A stretch of DNA of 64,000 bases from Massilia pinisoli. GTDB taxonomy: Bacteria; Pseudomonadota; Gammaproteobacteria; Burkholderiales; Burkholderiaceae_D. Position numbers and translations under genes: made by a program. Location: positions 310,001 to 374,000 of the forward strand of contig NZ_JANUGW010000001.1 in NCBI RefSeq assembly GCF_024753285.1, read 5' to 3'. Within the stretch, counting starts at the first letter, position 1, and each line of letters opens with the position of its first letter. This document shows positions 18,903-27,891 of this stretch, in pieces. Under the pieces are notes generated by a model. That model was not told the DNA's origin and searched no databases. It worked only from the letters and a program-made list of their open reading frames with translations.

Positions 18903-19811
18903 TCAACGCTTGGCGGACACGACAATGCCGCCGACGATCAGCACAAACGCAAGCACGTGATAGCCGTGCGGCATTTCGCCCAGGAAGGCGGACGACAGCA
19001 CCGCGGTGAACAGCGGCGTCAGGTTGACGAAGAACGCGCCGATGCCGGGACCCGCGCGGAGGATGCCCGCGCCCCACAGCGCGAACGCGAACACCGCCGG
19101 GCCGACAGCGACGAACAGGAGCGCGGCCGCGACAAGCCAACTCCACGCAATGGGTTGCGCGCCCAGCCCCCACTCGACGCCGGCGAACGCGCCCGACCAC
19201 AGCAGGCCGAACGCGACCTGCGCGCCGAGGAACGCGGCCCAGTCGGCGCGCAACGCGGGCGCGTCCTGCGGCTGCAGCAGCATCCAGCTGTAGAACGACC
19301 ACGCGATCGTGGCGAGGATCATGGTCAGGTCGCCGGCGACGAGGCGCAGCGCGAGCAACTGGTCGACGTCGCCCCGGCACAGCACGACGAGCACGCCGAC
19401 GATCGACAGCAGCGCACCCGCCACCTGGCGCGTGCGCACGGCGACGCCGTAGAACAGGCGGCCGACGAGCATCATCCACACGGGCATGCCGGACGCGACC
19501 AGGGTCACGTTGATCGGCGTCGAGCTTTGCAGCGCAAGATATTGCAGCGAGTTGTACATGCCGATACCGAGCAGACCCAGCAGCGCATAGCGGCGCCAGC
19601 GGATTCGGATGCCGTCCAGCACGCCCGCCTGGCGCAACGTGGCCCAGCCCAGCGGCAACAGGACGGCCAGGGCGATCGTCCAGCGCAGCAGGTTCAAGGT
19701 CATCGGCGGCACGGCCGCGCGCACGAGACGCCCGACGATCGCGTTGCCCGCCCACAGCAGGGGCGGGACGGTCAGCAGCAGGACGGTGGACGGCGTGAGT
19801 TTCTGATTCAT
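18903..19811 (-). CDS. EamA/DMT-superfamily transporter
   Basis: A 302-residue inner-membrane protein with about ten hydrophobic helices arranged as two EamA repeats (first begins TVLLLTVPPLLWAGNAIVGR, second around residue 155 with ILATIAWSFYSWMLL). Typical DMT exporters move amino acids or other metabolites by proton exchange; the substrate is not predictable. The gene lies between nadB and the Sir2 gene on the same strand, with a 55-base gap to nadB's end. Confidence 0.85.
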   Translation of the reverse strand: MNQKLTPSTVLLLTVPPLLWAGNAIVGRLVRAAVPPMTLNLLRWTIALAVLLPLGWATLRQAGVLDGIRIRWRRYALLGLLGIGMYNSLQYLALQSSTPINVTLVASGMPVWMMLVGRLFYGVAVRTRQVAGALLSIVGVLVVLCRGDVDQLLALRLVAGDLTMILATIAWSFYSWMLLQPQDAPALRADWAAFLGAQVAFGLLWSGAFAGVEWGLGAQPIAWSWLVAAALLFVAVGPAVFAFALWGAGILRAGPGIGAFFVNLTPLFTAVLSSAFLGEMPHGYHVLAFVLIVGGIVVSAKR

Positions 19812-19866
19812 CGGCTACGACGGACGGCGACCGGTATGCATGCACCGGCCGCGACGGGATGCGCGC

Positions 19867-21492
19867 TCAGCGCCGGCGCGGCGTCAGCACGCTCGGCAGG
19901 GCCTTCGGCAGCGTGTCGGGATAGTCGCGCGAGAAGTGCAGGCCGCGGCTCTCGTGGCGCGACAGGGCGCTGCGCACGATCAGGTGCGCCACCTCGACGA
20001 GGTTGCGCAGCTCCAGCAAGTCGTTGGTGACGCGGAAGTTGCGGTAGTACTCGTCGATCTCTTCCTTCAGCAGCTTGATGCGGTGCTGCGCGCGCTCCAG
20101 GCGCTTGGTCGTACGCACGATGCCCACGTAATTCCACATGAAGCGGCGCAGCTCGTCCCAGTTGTGGGCGATGACGACTTCCTCGTCCGCGTTCGTGACG
20201 CGGCTTTCGTCCCACGCGGGCAGCTGCGGCAGGTCGACGGGTGGCGCGGCGGCGATCTGGTGCGCGCACGCGCGTCCGACGACGAGGCATTCCAGCAGCG
20301 AGTTGCTGGCGAGGCGGTTGGCGCCGTGCAAGCCCGTGTACGCGGTCTCGCCGACGGCGTACAGGCCGGGGATGTCGGTGCGGCCCGCGAGGTCGGTCAC
20401 GACGCCGCCGCACGTGAAGTGCACGGCAGGCACGACGGGAATCGGTTCCTTCGTGATGTCGATGCCCAGCTCGAGGCAGCGCGCGTAAATCGTCGGGAAG
20501 TGTTCCTTGATGAATTCCGGGCTCTGGTGCGAGATGTCCAGGTGGACGTAGTCGAGACCGCGCTTCTTCATCTCGAAGTCGATGGCGCGCGCCACGACGT
20601 CGCGCGGGGCCAGCTCGCCCCGCTCGTCGTGCGCGGGCATGAAGCGCGTGCCGGCCGCCGTGCCCGCCTCGGGCGGCAGCTTCAGCAGGCCACCTTCGCC
20701 GCGCACGGCTTCCGTGATGAGGAACGATTTCGCGAACGGGTGATACAGGCAGGTGGGGTGGAACTGGATGAATTCCATGTTCGACACGCGGCAGCCCGCG
20801 CGCCAGGCCATCGCGATGCCGTCGCCAGTCGCCGTGTCGGGATTCGTCGTGTACAGGTAGACCTTGCCGGCGCCACCGGTGGCCAGCACCGTATGCTCCG
20901 CCTCGAACGTCTGCACCTTGCCGCTCTTTTCGTCCTGCACGTACAGGCCGTGGCAGCGCGGTTGGCCGACGAGGGCCGGGCCGCTGTGCACGCCGTCCGG
21001 CTGCAGCTTGTCGGACGTGATGACGTCGATCGCGCAATGGTGCTCGAACAGGGAGATGTTCGGGTGCGCGCGGACCTTCTGCTCCAAGGTCACCTGCACG
21101 GCGTGGCCCGTCGCGTCGGCCGCGTGGATGATGCGCCGCTGGCTGTGGCCACCTTCGCGGGTGAGGTGGAAACCGAGCTCCGCCGTCTCGTCGCGCGTGA
21201 ACGGCACGCCCTGTTCGATCAGCCATTCGATCGCTTCGCGCCCATGCTCGACGATGTAGCGGGTTGCCGCCTCGTCGCACAAGCCTGCGCCGGCAACGAG
21301 GGTGTCGGCGATGTGCTGGTCGTGGCTGTCGCCCGAGTCGAGCACGGCGGCAATGCCACCTTGCGCCCAGTTGCTGGCGCCGTCGAGCAGCTCGCGCTTG
21401 GAAATGATGGCAACCTTGCGCGTCTGCGCCAGGTGCAGGGCGACCGACAGGCCGGCCAGGCCGCTGCCGACGATGGCTACGTCAAATTTCAT
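19867..21492 (-). CDS. nadB: L-aspartate oxidase
   Basis: FAD-dependent oxidase making iminoaspartate for NadA. The 541-residue protein begins [20 protein letters not shown] (FAD dinucleotide fold), then [25 protein letters not shown] active-site Arg/His in [39 protein letters not shown] and [11 protein letters not shown]. The start ATG at 21492 places the FAD motif at the N-terminus; an upstream in-frame start would add 16 residues without support. nadB is separated from nadA-nadC by five kilobases. Confidence 0.96.
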   Translation of the reverse strand: MKFDVAIVGSGLAGLSVALHLAQTRKVAIISKRELLDGASNWAQGGIAAVLDSGDSHDQHIADTLVAGAGLCDEAATRYIVEHGREAIEWLIEQGVPFTRDETAELGFHLTREGGHSQRRIIHAADATGHAVQVTLEQKVRAHPNISLFEHHCAIDVITSDKLQPDGVHSGPALVGQPRCHGLYVQDEKSGKVQTFEAEHTVLATGGAGKVYLYTTNPDTATGDGIAMAWRAGCRVSNMEFIQFHPTCLYHPFAKSFLITEAVRGEGGLLKLPPEAGTAAGTRFMPAHDERGELAPRDVVARAIDFEMKKRGLDYVHLDISHQSPEFIKEHFPTIYARCLELGIDITKEPIPVVPAVHFTCGGVVTDLAGRTDIPGLYAVGETAYTGLHGANRLASNSLLECLVVGRACAHQIAAAPPVDLPQLPAWDESRVTNADEEVVIAHNWDELRRFMWNYVGIVRTTKRLERAQHRIKLLKEEIDEYYRNFRVTNDLLELRNLVEVAHLIVRSALSRHESRGLHFSRDYPDTLPKALPSVLTPRRR

Positions 21493-21573
21493 CGCACTCT
21501 CTTGGTTTTGCTTTTGTAAAGAGGCATCACTATAGACCATTTGGCGCGCGTGTGCCGAAGAGAGGCCTGTTCA

Positions 21574-22767
21574 CTATCCTCCGGTCGATCGACGCCGCCG
21601 CGTATCCGCCAGGACGGTTTCGTACAGGCGCCGATAGCGCGTGGCCGTCGCCGTCCAGTCGTGCGTCGCGGCGACGCTGCGCGCGGCGGCCAACCCGAGC
21701 GCACGCAGGCGGCAGGTTTGTTCCAGCAACTGGGCGAGCACGTCGACCAGCGCAGCCCGGCTGCCCGCCGCGAACAGCATCCCGCTGTGCCCGTGCACGA
21801 GCAGTTCGCGGTGGCAGGCAATGTCGGACGCGACGACGGCGCACCCGCTGGCCATCGCCTGCAGCAGGTGGCGCGACGGCGTGCGCGCGGCGGCGTTCGG
21901 CAACGTCGCGAACACGGCCACATCGGCGCGCGCCAGCACGTCGACGGTGCGGCGGCCCGCCAACGGCCCGGTCACGTGCACGTACCCGCCCAGTCCGTAC
22001 GTCGCGATCCTCGCCTCGAGCGCCTCTGTATGCCTGCCGCCACCCGCGATCAGCAGGCGCAGCGTGCCGCACCGTCGGCGCAGGTCACGTAGTGCGTCGA
22101 GCAGCAGGTCGATGCCGGCCGCCGGATCGAGATCCCCGGCATAAGCGAGCAGGGGCGCGTCCAGCATCTCCCGTGCCCGGACGGCGTGCCGTGCGCCGGC
22201 TTGCACACCGATGGGCGGCGGCAGGATCGCGATCCTGCACGGAGGCACGCCGGCTGCACACAGCACCGCCCGCATCTCGGCGGTGGGTGCGGCGACCGCG
22301 TGCGCCCGCGCGTACGCGAATCGCGCAAATGCCGACGGGCCATGTCCGAGCGCAGTCCGGCGGTCGACATCGACGACGAGCGGCATCCGTGCCAGCCACG
22401 CCATGGGCCACGTGGCCGCCGCGTGCGCGCCGGGCGGGTGCACGTGGATCAGGTCGGGTCGCGTCAGGCGGGCAATCTCGCGCAGCCGGACCGCGAGCAA
22501 GGCCGTCGCCGTGACGCCACGGCACGGACGCCCCAGCCACCGTGGCAAGCGACTCACGGGCGTGCGGTACAAATGCCAGACATCGCCGGGCCACGCATCC
22601 GGTGGCGGCGCCGGACCGGCGTCGGCCGGCCCGTCGTGCGCATCGGGCGCACTCAGGTGCACCGTCTGCACGCCCTGCGCGCGCAGGGCCGCCAACAGCG
22701 CTTGCGTGCGGCGGCCGTAGTCCGTCGGGCGCGCGCAAGCGGCATCGAGGACGTGCAGGACGCGCAT
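21574..22767 (-). CDS. Glycosyltransferase family 4 protein
   Basis: A 397-residue GT-B glycosyltransferase. The N-terminal half starts MRVLHVLDAACARPTDYGRR with DLIHVHPPGAHAAA; the C-terminal half has LLAYAGDLDPAAGIDLLLDA and the donor-binding P-S-R-H-LLQAMASGCAVVASD with the E-x7-E type end. The start overlaps the stop of the upstream glycosyltransferase as TGATG. It likely adds a sugar in an exopolysaccharide or O-antigen pathway; no polymerase, flippase or exosortase gene is nearby. Confidence 0.85.
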   Translation of the reverse strand: MRVLHVLDAACARPTDYGRRTQALLAALRAQGVQTVHLSAPDAHDGPADAGPAPPPDAWPGDVWHLYRTPVSRLPRWLGRPCRGVTATALLAVRLREIARLTRPDLIHVHPPGAHAAATWPMAWLARMPLVVDVDRRTALGHGPSAFARFAYARAHAVAAPTAEMRAVLCAAGVPPCRIAILPPPIGVQAGARHAVRAREMLDAPLLAYAGDLDPAAGIDLLLDALRDLRRRCGTLRLLIAGGGRHTEALEARIATYGLGGYVHVTGPLAGRRTVDVLARADVAVFATLPNAAARTPSRHLLQAMASGCAVVASDIACHRELLVHGHSGMLFAAGSRAALVDVLAQLLEQTCRLRALGLAAARSVAATHDWTATATRYRRLYETVLADTRRRRSTGG

Positions 22768-23969
22768 CAGCGCACCCGTCCCATCCGGACCGGCGGCTCG
22801 CTGCCGGTCAGCGCGTCGTACACGGCCAGGTAGTCGCGCGCCATCGCCGGCATGCTGTGGCGCGCGATCACCTGGCTGCGTGCCCGCGCGCCGTGACGGG
22901 TCGCCAGTTCGGGGATGCGGCAGTAGTCGGCGATCGCCGACGCCAGCAAGTCCGTCGCCATCGGCGGCACGAGGATGCCCGTGAAACCCGGATGCACCAG
23001 TTCCGTGTTGCCGCCGACCGCGGATGCCACGACCGGCAGCCCTGTCGCCATCGCCTGCAGGATCGCGTGCGAGCGATCCTCGGCGAGCGACGTCAGCACG
23101 AACAGGTCCATCGCGCGGAGCAGTTGCGGGATGTCGGCCCGGTCGCCGGGGAGCCACGCGCGCGCGGCCGCGCCCGCCCGATGCAGCAGCGCCTGGCACT
23201 CCGTGCGCGCGGGGCCGTCGCCGACGAGCAGCAGCCGCAGCCGCTGGTGGGCCGGGTGCGGTGATGCGATCAGCCGCAGGAATGCCTCGACGAGCGTCGT
23301 GTGGTTGGCCGGGTCGTCCATCCGGCCCACGCTGCCGACGACGAATACGCCGTCGCGCATGAAGCCGGGCGGGCCCACGGCCGCGGACGGCCCCAGCCGC
23401 GGGTGGAATTGCACGGTATCGACACCGTTCGCGATCTGGGACACGCGCGCCGGCTCGGCACCGACCGATTCGATGAGCCATTGCTCGAGATCGCCGCTGA
23501 CGGCGATGAAATGGTCGATCAACGGGCACAGCAGGCGGCGCAGGATGCGCGCGGGGACGCCGCCGTGCGCCGTCGCACGCCCGTGCTCCGCATGCACGCG
23601 GAGACGTACTCCGGCCAGCGCGGCGACGGCCTGCGCGGGCAGCCCGGTGCCGTTGCGGGTGTGGACAAGGTCGGGCCGCAATGCACGCAGCACGCCGAAC
23701 ATGCGCACGTAATACAGTGGATCCCGCCCGACGCCTTTGTGCAGGTTCACGATCTCGACCCCGTGCTCGCGCATCTCGCCCTCGCAGCCGCCGCGGTCGT
23801 GCAGGCAGACGACGGCATGCCGATAGCGCCCGGGCGGCAGGTGGCGGATCAGGTTCAGCAAGCCGTGCTCGGCCTGCGCCGTGTCGAGCGCGTCGACCAC
23901 GTGCACGACCAGGCGCGCGGCCCCACCGGACTCGGGCAGCGACAATGCTGCGGGATGCTGGGCGCCCAT
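22767..23969 (-). CDS. Glycosyltransferase, PEP-CTERM/exosortase-associated (TIGR03088-like)
   Basis: A 400-residue GT-B glycosyltransferase. It begins with a short Pro/Ala-rich tail, then LVVHVVDALDTAQAEHGLLN, the PDLVHTRNGTGLPAQ segment, HAEHGRATAHGG, VGSVGRMDDPANHTTLVEAF and the nucleotide-sugar site EDRSHAILQAMATGLPVVAS. The pattern of an H-x-E-HGR loop and the N-terminal start fits the sugar transferase family found in EpsH-type exopolysaccharide loci. It is coupled to the next glycosyltransferase through TGATG. No convincing ribosome site precedes 23969; a 24-residue leader frame ends 11 bases before it. Confidence 0.8.
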   Translation of the reverse strand: MGAQHPAALSLPESGGAARLVVHVVDALDTAQAEHGLLNLIRHLPPGRYRHAVVCLHDRGGCEGEMREHGVEIVNLHKGVGRDPLYYVRMFGVLRALRPDLVHTRNGTGLPAQAVAALAGVRLRVHAEHGRATAHGGVPARILRRLLCPLIDHFIAVSGDLEQWLIESVGAEPARVSQIANGVDTVQFHPRLGPSAAVGPPGFMRDGVFVVGSVGRMDDPANHTTLVEAFLRLIASPHPAHQRLRLLLVGDGPARTECQALLHRAGAAARAWLPGDRADIPQLLRAMDLFVLTSLAEDRSHAILQAMATGLPVVASAVGGNTELVHPGFTGILVPPMATDLLASAIADYCRIPELATRHGARARSQVIARHSMPAMARDYLAVYDALTGSEPPVRMGRVR

Positions 23970-23980
23970 GTGGCCACGCG

Positions 23981-24055
23981 TCAGAATCCGAACAGAACGT
24001 TCCGGCGCATGCGCCCGGCGACAAGCGATCCTGCATGGCGGTCGGTGTGCTTCAT
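23981..24055 (-). CDS. Possible 24-residue leader peptide
   Basis: ATG at 24055 is preceded by GGGAG five bases away, a better ribosome site than that of the glycosyltransferase downstream, and the frame ends 11 bases before the glycosyltransferase start. The peptide is basic and ends FGF. Translational coupling is possible. It may equally be chance, as the frame is very short. Confidence 0.3.
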   Translation of the reverse strand: MKHTDRHAGSLVAGRMRRNVLFGF

Positions 24056-24116
24056 GGCGGCTCCCACGCTCGTTGACGGTGGCGCCGAGCGGGGTGCCCG
24101 GTCGACGCAGGGGCCA

Positions 24117-24122
24117 TTATAT
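24117..24122 (-). promoter_or_regulatory. -10 box for the glycosyltransferase operon
   Basis: Reads TATAAT on the minus strand, inside a locally A+T-rich stretch, about 150 bases before the glycosyltransferase start. No good -35 hexamer is seen at the expected distance. Confidence 0.4.
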
Positions 24123-24312
24123 TGCGCTGCAACGCGGCGTTTTTTTCGCTTTTTGACGCCGTTGACTCGTCTCAAGAATGGGGCGGATGCATGCAGCAGC
24201 GGGCGCCCGGCGCTGTCCAACGCGCATGCCGACAGGCGATCGGTACGGCGCCGCACCGAACGCCGGACGGGCGCGCGCTACGATGGCGCTTCCATCCGCA
24301 CGAGGACCCAAC

Positions 24313-24810
24313 ATGAGCACACACGACACGCAGGCCATCGCCGATTTGACATCGCGGATCAAGGAAGTCCGCTTCCCTATGTTCACATGGCAGGACGAGC
24401 ACGGCCATTTGTTGAGCCAGCCGATGACACAGGAAGAGGTCGACGACGGCGGCGGCATCTGGTTCTTCACGTCGACGCAGACCGCACTGTGGGACTGCAT
24501 CGGGCACCGGCCCCAAGTCAACCTGTCGTTCGCGAAGCCGGAAGACAGCCTGTTCGTCTCCGTGAGCGGCCTCGCGGAACGGGTCGTCGACCGCGAGCGC
24601 ATCCGCGCCATGTGGAACACGGGCGCGCAGGCATGGTTTCCCGCCGGCCCGGACGACGAGCATGCCGTGCTGATCCGCGTCGAGCCGCATTCGGCCGAAT
24701 ACTGGGATTCCAACGACAGCAAGATGGTCCGCATGTTCGCCTACGCAAAAGCGGCCATGACGGGCACCCGCCCCGACATGGACGCGGAACACCGGACGTT
24801 GAAGCTGTAA
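24313..24810 (+). CDS. Pyridoxamine 5'-phosphate oxidase-fold general stress protein
   Basis: A 165-residue protein of the flavin-binding split-barrel family, close to general stress protein 26. FPMFTWQDEHGHLLSQPM and GIWFFTSTQTALWDCI are the typical barrel strands, followed by VNLSFAKPEDSLFVSVSGLA and MWNTGAQAWFPAGPDD. Such proteins bind FMN, FAD or F420 and are thought to take part in redox stress responses; the reaction is not known. No signal peptide. The 343 bases before the gene hold the divergent glycosyltransferase promoter and a possible leader frame, nothing else recognised. Confidence 0.85.
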   Translation: MSTHDTQAIADLTSRIKEVRFPMFTWQDEHGHLLSQPMTQEEVDDGGGIWFFTSTQTALWDCIGHRPQVNLSFAKPEDSLFVSVSGLAERVVDRERIRAMWNTGAQAWFPAGPDDEHAVLIRVEPHSAEYWDSNDSKMVRMFAYAKAAMTGTRPDMDAEHRTLKL

Positions 24811-24918
24811 CACCCCGGCGGCGCGGGATGCCTGCCTTGCAATGAACCTGTGGCCTGGCGTACAGTACACGCTTCTTCGGGGAGCGTGCATGAAACGGGA
24901 CGGGCAGGGCAGGACGCG

Positions 24919-25530
24919 ATGACGGCGCCGCTGGAATGGGCGGCGAACGGCATGACCGCCGTCGCGATCGTGCTGGCCGGCCGCAACAACGTCCATACGT
25001 GGTGGACGGGCATCGTGGGCTGCACGCTGTTCGCCATCCTGTTCGCCGAGAGCCGGCTGTATGCGGACGTGGCACTGCAGGGCTTTTTCGTGGCGACGAG
25101 CGTCGCGGGCTGGTGGAAATGGGCGCGCGGCGACCATGGCGATCCGCTGCCGATCACGCATGCCAGCGTCGCGAACCTCGCGTGGACAGTGCCACTGGGT
25201 GCCGTCGCCACGGCGGGCTATGGCGCGCTGCTCCATTTCACGACGAACGCGTACGCTCCTTTCCTCGATTCGGCCGTGCTCGTCTTTTCCGTCATCGGCC
25301 AGATCCTCATGATGCAGCGCCGCGTCGAGAACTGGGCATTCTGGCTGCTCGTCAACAGCATCGCCGCACCGCTGTATTTCAGCCGCGGCCTCACGCTGAC
25401 GGCCGTGCTGTACGCTGGCTTCTGGGTCAATGCCATGGTGTCGTGGCGCAACTGGTATCGGCTGGCGACGCCGCGCGCGGACGCAGCCCCGGCGACCGGT
25501 GCGCTGTCGTCCGAACGTTCCTGGTCTTGA
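24919..25530 (+). CDS. pnuC: Nicotinamide riboside transporter (PnuC family)
   Basis: A 203-residue inner-membrane protein with about seven helices, including the family landmarks VASAL-like NNVHTWWTGIVGC, ESRLYADVALQGFFVATSVAGWW-type (substrate-facing aromatic residues, WKWARG), and the C-terminal WVNAMVSWRNWYR. PnuC proteins facilitate uptake of nicotinamide riboside or, in some subgroups, thiamine. The nearby nadA-nadC and nadB make the NAD-precursor role more likely. No thiamine riboswitch was seen in the 108 bases upstream. Confidence 0.85.
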   Translation: MTAPLEWAANGMTAVAIVLAGRNNVHTWWTGIVGCTLFAILFAESRLYADVALQGFFVATSVAGWWKWARGDHGDPLPITHASVANLAWTVPLGAVATAGYGALLHFTTNAYAPFLDSAVLVFSVIGQILMMQRRVENWAFWLLVNSIAAPLYFSRGLTLTAVLYAGFWVNAMVSWRNWYRLATPRADAAPATGALSSERSWS

Positions 25531-25577
25531 ACGACGCAACGCGCGCGAAGGCGCCGTGCACGCGGCGCGCGCGTGCT

Positions 25578-25949
25578 TCAGCCCCGCCGCGGCGGCGCGA
25601 GGTCGTCCTCGTCCTGGTTGCCGCCCGTTTCCGGGGCGCCGAGTCCCGTCGATCCCGGGCTGGCCTGGCGGCTGCGCGTGTCCTGGTAGCCGCGGTTGAT
25701 GGCCGTCGCGGCCGTGCCCGCGCCCTCGGCGTCATCGCTTGACGCGCGCTGGCGGTTGCCGCACGCCGACGGTGCCTCTTCCTCGGGACGGGGTTTCGTC
25801 AGGGCAGGGCCGCCGCTGCCGCCCGTCTCGGCCATCGTCTCGTGAGTGAGGGTGCTGCCTTCCTCGCCGCTCGTCGGGTTGCCGACGCCGATCGTCGCCG
25901 CTTGTTCGTTCTGCGGGCCTGTGCCGCCGTTCGTCGATGGTGTGTTCAT
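25578..25949 (-). CDS. Disordered hypothetical protein
   Basis: A 123-residue protein rich in Gly, Thr, Glu, Ala and Pro with no hydrophobic core, starting MNTPSTNGGTGPQNEQ. AGGAGG lies just before the ATG at 25949, so translation is likely efficient. The composition suggests an intrinsically disordered, possibly desiccation- or stress-related protein. Family not recognised. Confidence 0.6.
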   Translation of the reverse strand: MNTPSTNGGTGPQNEQAATIGVGNPTSGEEGSTLTHETMAETGGSGGPALTKPRPEEEAPSACGNRQRASSDDAEGAGTAATAINRGYQDTRSRQASPGSTGLGAPETGGNQDEDDLAPPRRG

Positions 25950-26050
25950 CTCGCCTCCTGGTCCGTGGTCGATGAGCGATTGTCGCCGCGTGAGCGAGCG
26001 CCGGCTGTCGGCACGCGCTGCGCGTGCGTGTAGGATGCCGGCGCGAATGC

Positions 26051-26329
26051 TCAGATGGGAATCTCGGACGTACCGCCGCTCACGCTCCCGAACTCCTGCA
26101 ATTGCTCCAGCGAGAGGCGCCGCTCGTTGAGGGCGACTAGGATCGCCTTCAACTGGTCCGGATCGGGCTGGATATAGATGATCCGCTGTTCGATCTGGTC
26201 GTCCCAGCAGCGCGTATAGGGCACGTCCGTCTCGGCCATGATGCGGGCATCGAAACTGCCGTTCCGCAATTCGCCGAACAAGGTGACCCGCGTCGTATCG
26301 GGCGTCGTGTTTTTTACCGTGATGGTCAT
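26051..26329 (-). CDS. Hypothetical protein
   Basis: A 92-residue soluble protein starting MTITVKNTTPDTTRVTLFGE, with beta-strands first and a helix near the end (KAILVALNERRLSLEQLQEF). AAAGGAG precedes the ATG at 26329 at good distance and decides against a longer start. It is transcribed away from the recombinase gene, 129 bases apart. No family recognised. Confidence 0.6.
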   Translation of the reverse strand: MTITVKNTTPDTTRVTLFGELRNGSFDARIMAETDVPYTRCWDDQIEQRIIYIQPDPDQLKAILVALNERRLSLEQLQEFGSVSGGTSEIPI

Positions 26330-26398
26330 GCAAGCTCCTTTCGGTTTGCGCGTCGTCAGGACCATTGTCCCGTAGGCGCGGCCGGCCTGCAAACGGTG

Positions 26399-26444
26399 TT
26401 CAAGCGTGCGCGGCCGAGTGTTATACTGTATATAAACACAGTAT
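26399..26444 (+). promoter_or_regulatory. Promoter and operator-like dyad of the recombinase gene
   Basis: TTCAAG (26399-26404), a 17-base spacer and TATACT (26422-26427) form a plausible sigma-70 promoter. ATACTG (26423-26428) and CAGTAT (26439-26444) form a dyad across the -10 and the start point, where a repressor could sit. Confidence 0.5.
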
Positions 26445-26458
26445 CGCCACGAACCACC

Positions 26459-27622
26459 ATGCCCAACTTCACACCCATCGATCTTGGCCCCACGTCACCG
26501 GAACAGATCGCGACCGGCGCCAGCAGCCGGCTGCACGTCAAGATGTACCGCCAACTCGACGACGCGATCACCGAGGCGACGACCGACATCGATCTGGCGC
26601 GCGAATTCATCGCCCACGGCGAACTGAGCGCCAAGTCGATCCAGAATACGCAGAAGGAATTGTTCCGTTTCCTGACCTGGTGCCGCGAAGAAGCCGGCAA
26701 GACACTCGTGCAGCTGAACGTCGCCGACCTGAACGCGTACAAGGAATTCCTCAAGGATCCGCCGCCCGACTGGGTGTCGACGACGAAATGGCCGCGGACC
26801 GACCCTCGTTACCGGCCATTTACGGGACCGTTGTCCGATGCGAGCCGGCGTCAGGCGTTGATCGCCGTGAAGGGCTTGATGGGCTTCGCCGAGCAGACGG
26901 GCTACCTGCGCCGCAATCCGGGCGCGCTCGTGCGCAACGTACGGACGCCGACAGCGAGCCGCATCACCCGCTACCTGACACAGACCGCGATCGGACTGGC
27001 GCTCGACACCGTCGCGACCCGCCTTGCCGACACGCCGGCCGCGATGAAGCGGCGTGCGCGCGACCGCTTCCTGCTCGTGGCGTTCGCGCACACGGGCGCG
27101 CGCCTGAACGAGATCGTCGGCGCGGCAATGGGCTCCATCTACACGGAAGGCAACGACCGCTGGTGGCTGGACGTCGTTGGCAAGGGCAACAAACCGCGCC
27201 GCCTGCCGGTGCCGCCCGCCATGCTGGACGCGTACCGCGCATATCGCGAAGCATTCGAGCTACCTCCGCAGACGAGCCGGACCGACCGTACGCCGCTCGT
27301 CCTGTCGAGCCGCAGCCGCGCCCTCGCGCGCATTACCGACGAAGCGGCGGCGGAAGCCATCAAGGCGATCTTCGCCGATGCGGCGACTGCTGCTGCCACG
27401 CGCGGCGACGCGGACACGGCCGCCACATTGCGCCAGGCCTCGGCACATTGGCTGCGCCACAGCATGCTGACGAACCATGCGAACAACGGCGTGCAACTGA
27501 AGACGCTGCAGGACACGGCGGGCCACGCGAACATCGCGACGACGGCCGCCTACCTGCACAAGACGGACAATGAGCGCTACGACGAGATCATCGCTTCCGT
27601 GAATGGACGCGGCATCCTGTAA
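26459..27622 (+). CDS. Orphan tyrosine recombinase (phage-integrase family)
   Basis: A 387-residue site-specific recombinase. Residues 40-170 are the core-binding, SAM-like domain (KSIQNTQKELFRFLTWCREE) and 185-385 the catalytic domain with all key residues: Arg215 in TGARLNEI, Lys in VVGKGNKPRR, His330 and Arg333 in HWLRHS, His356 in GHANIATT and the nucleophile Tyr365. It thus looks fully active. No other phage, integron or transposon gene is adjacent. It could be a lone integrase of a lost element, or a housekeeping-type recombinase that resolves or inverts DNA. Confidence 0.88.
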   Translation: MPNFTPIDLGPTSPEQIATGASSRLHVKMYRQLDDAITEATTDIDLAREFIAHGELSAKSIQNTQKELFRFLTWCREEAGKTLVQLNVADLNAYKEFLKDPPPDWVSTTKWPRTDPRYRPFTGPLSDASRRQALIAVKGLMGFAEQTGYLRRNPGALVRNVRTPTASRITRYLTQTAIGLALDTVATRLADTPAAMKRRARDRFLLVAFAHTGARLNEIVGAAMGSIYTEGNDRWWLDVVGKGNKPRRLPVPPAMLDAYRAYREAFELPPQTSRTDRTPLVLSSRSRALARITDEAAAEAIKAIFADAATAAATRGDADTAATLRQASAHWLRHSMLTNHANNGVQLKTLQDTAGHANIATTAAYLHKTDNERYDEIIASVNGRGIL

Positions 27623-27657
27623 GTCCGCTGCGCGGGTCGCGCGCCGTGCACATTCGC

Positions 27658-27669
27658 TATACTGAATAT
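27658..27669. repeat. Second TATACTG box flanking the recombinase gene
   Basis: TATACTGAATAT at 27658-27669 matches the upstream TATACTGTATAT at 26422-26433 in 11 of 12 bases, in direct orientation, 36 bases after the recombinase stop. It could be a recombination or regulator site, or coincidence. Confidence 0.35.
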
Positions 27670-27860
27670 CGGCACGAACGATCGGCGTGCCGTCGACGGA
27701 AGCAGGGCACACGCTTACCAGGCCTTGATCGGACCATCGCCGAGGTGCACAGCGATCTATCCGCATGCCCCCCACGCAAACCGTCACCGTCGCCGAGGGG
27801 CGGTTCATGCCCGTCCACATCGCCTACGTCAGTAGCATCGGGTGAAGGCATGCGACCAAT

Positions 27861-27886
27861 GGGCGGGCAGGGTGGCGCGCCCGCCC
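27861..27886 (-). terminator. Hairpin after the 493-residue protein gene
   Basis: GGGCGGGC and GCCCGCCC form an 8-bp stem with a 10-base loop, six bases past the stop on the minus strand. There is no T-run, so termination would be weak or Rho-assisted. The rest of 27623-27891 holds nothing recognised beyond the TATACTG box. Confidence 0.45.
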
Positions 27887-27891
27887 ACATG

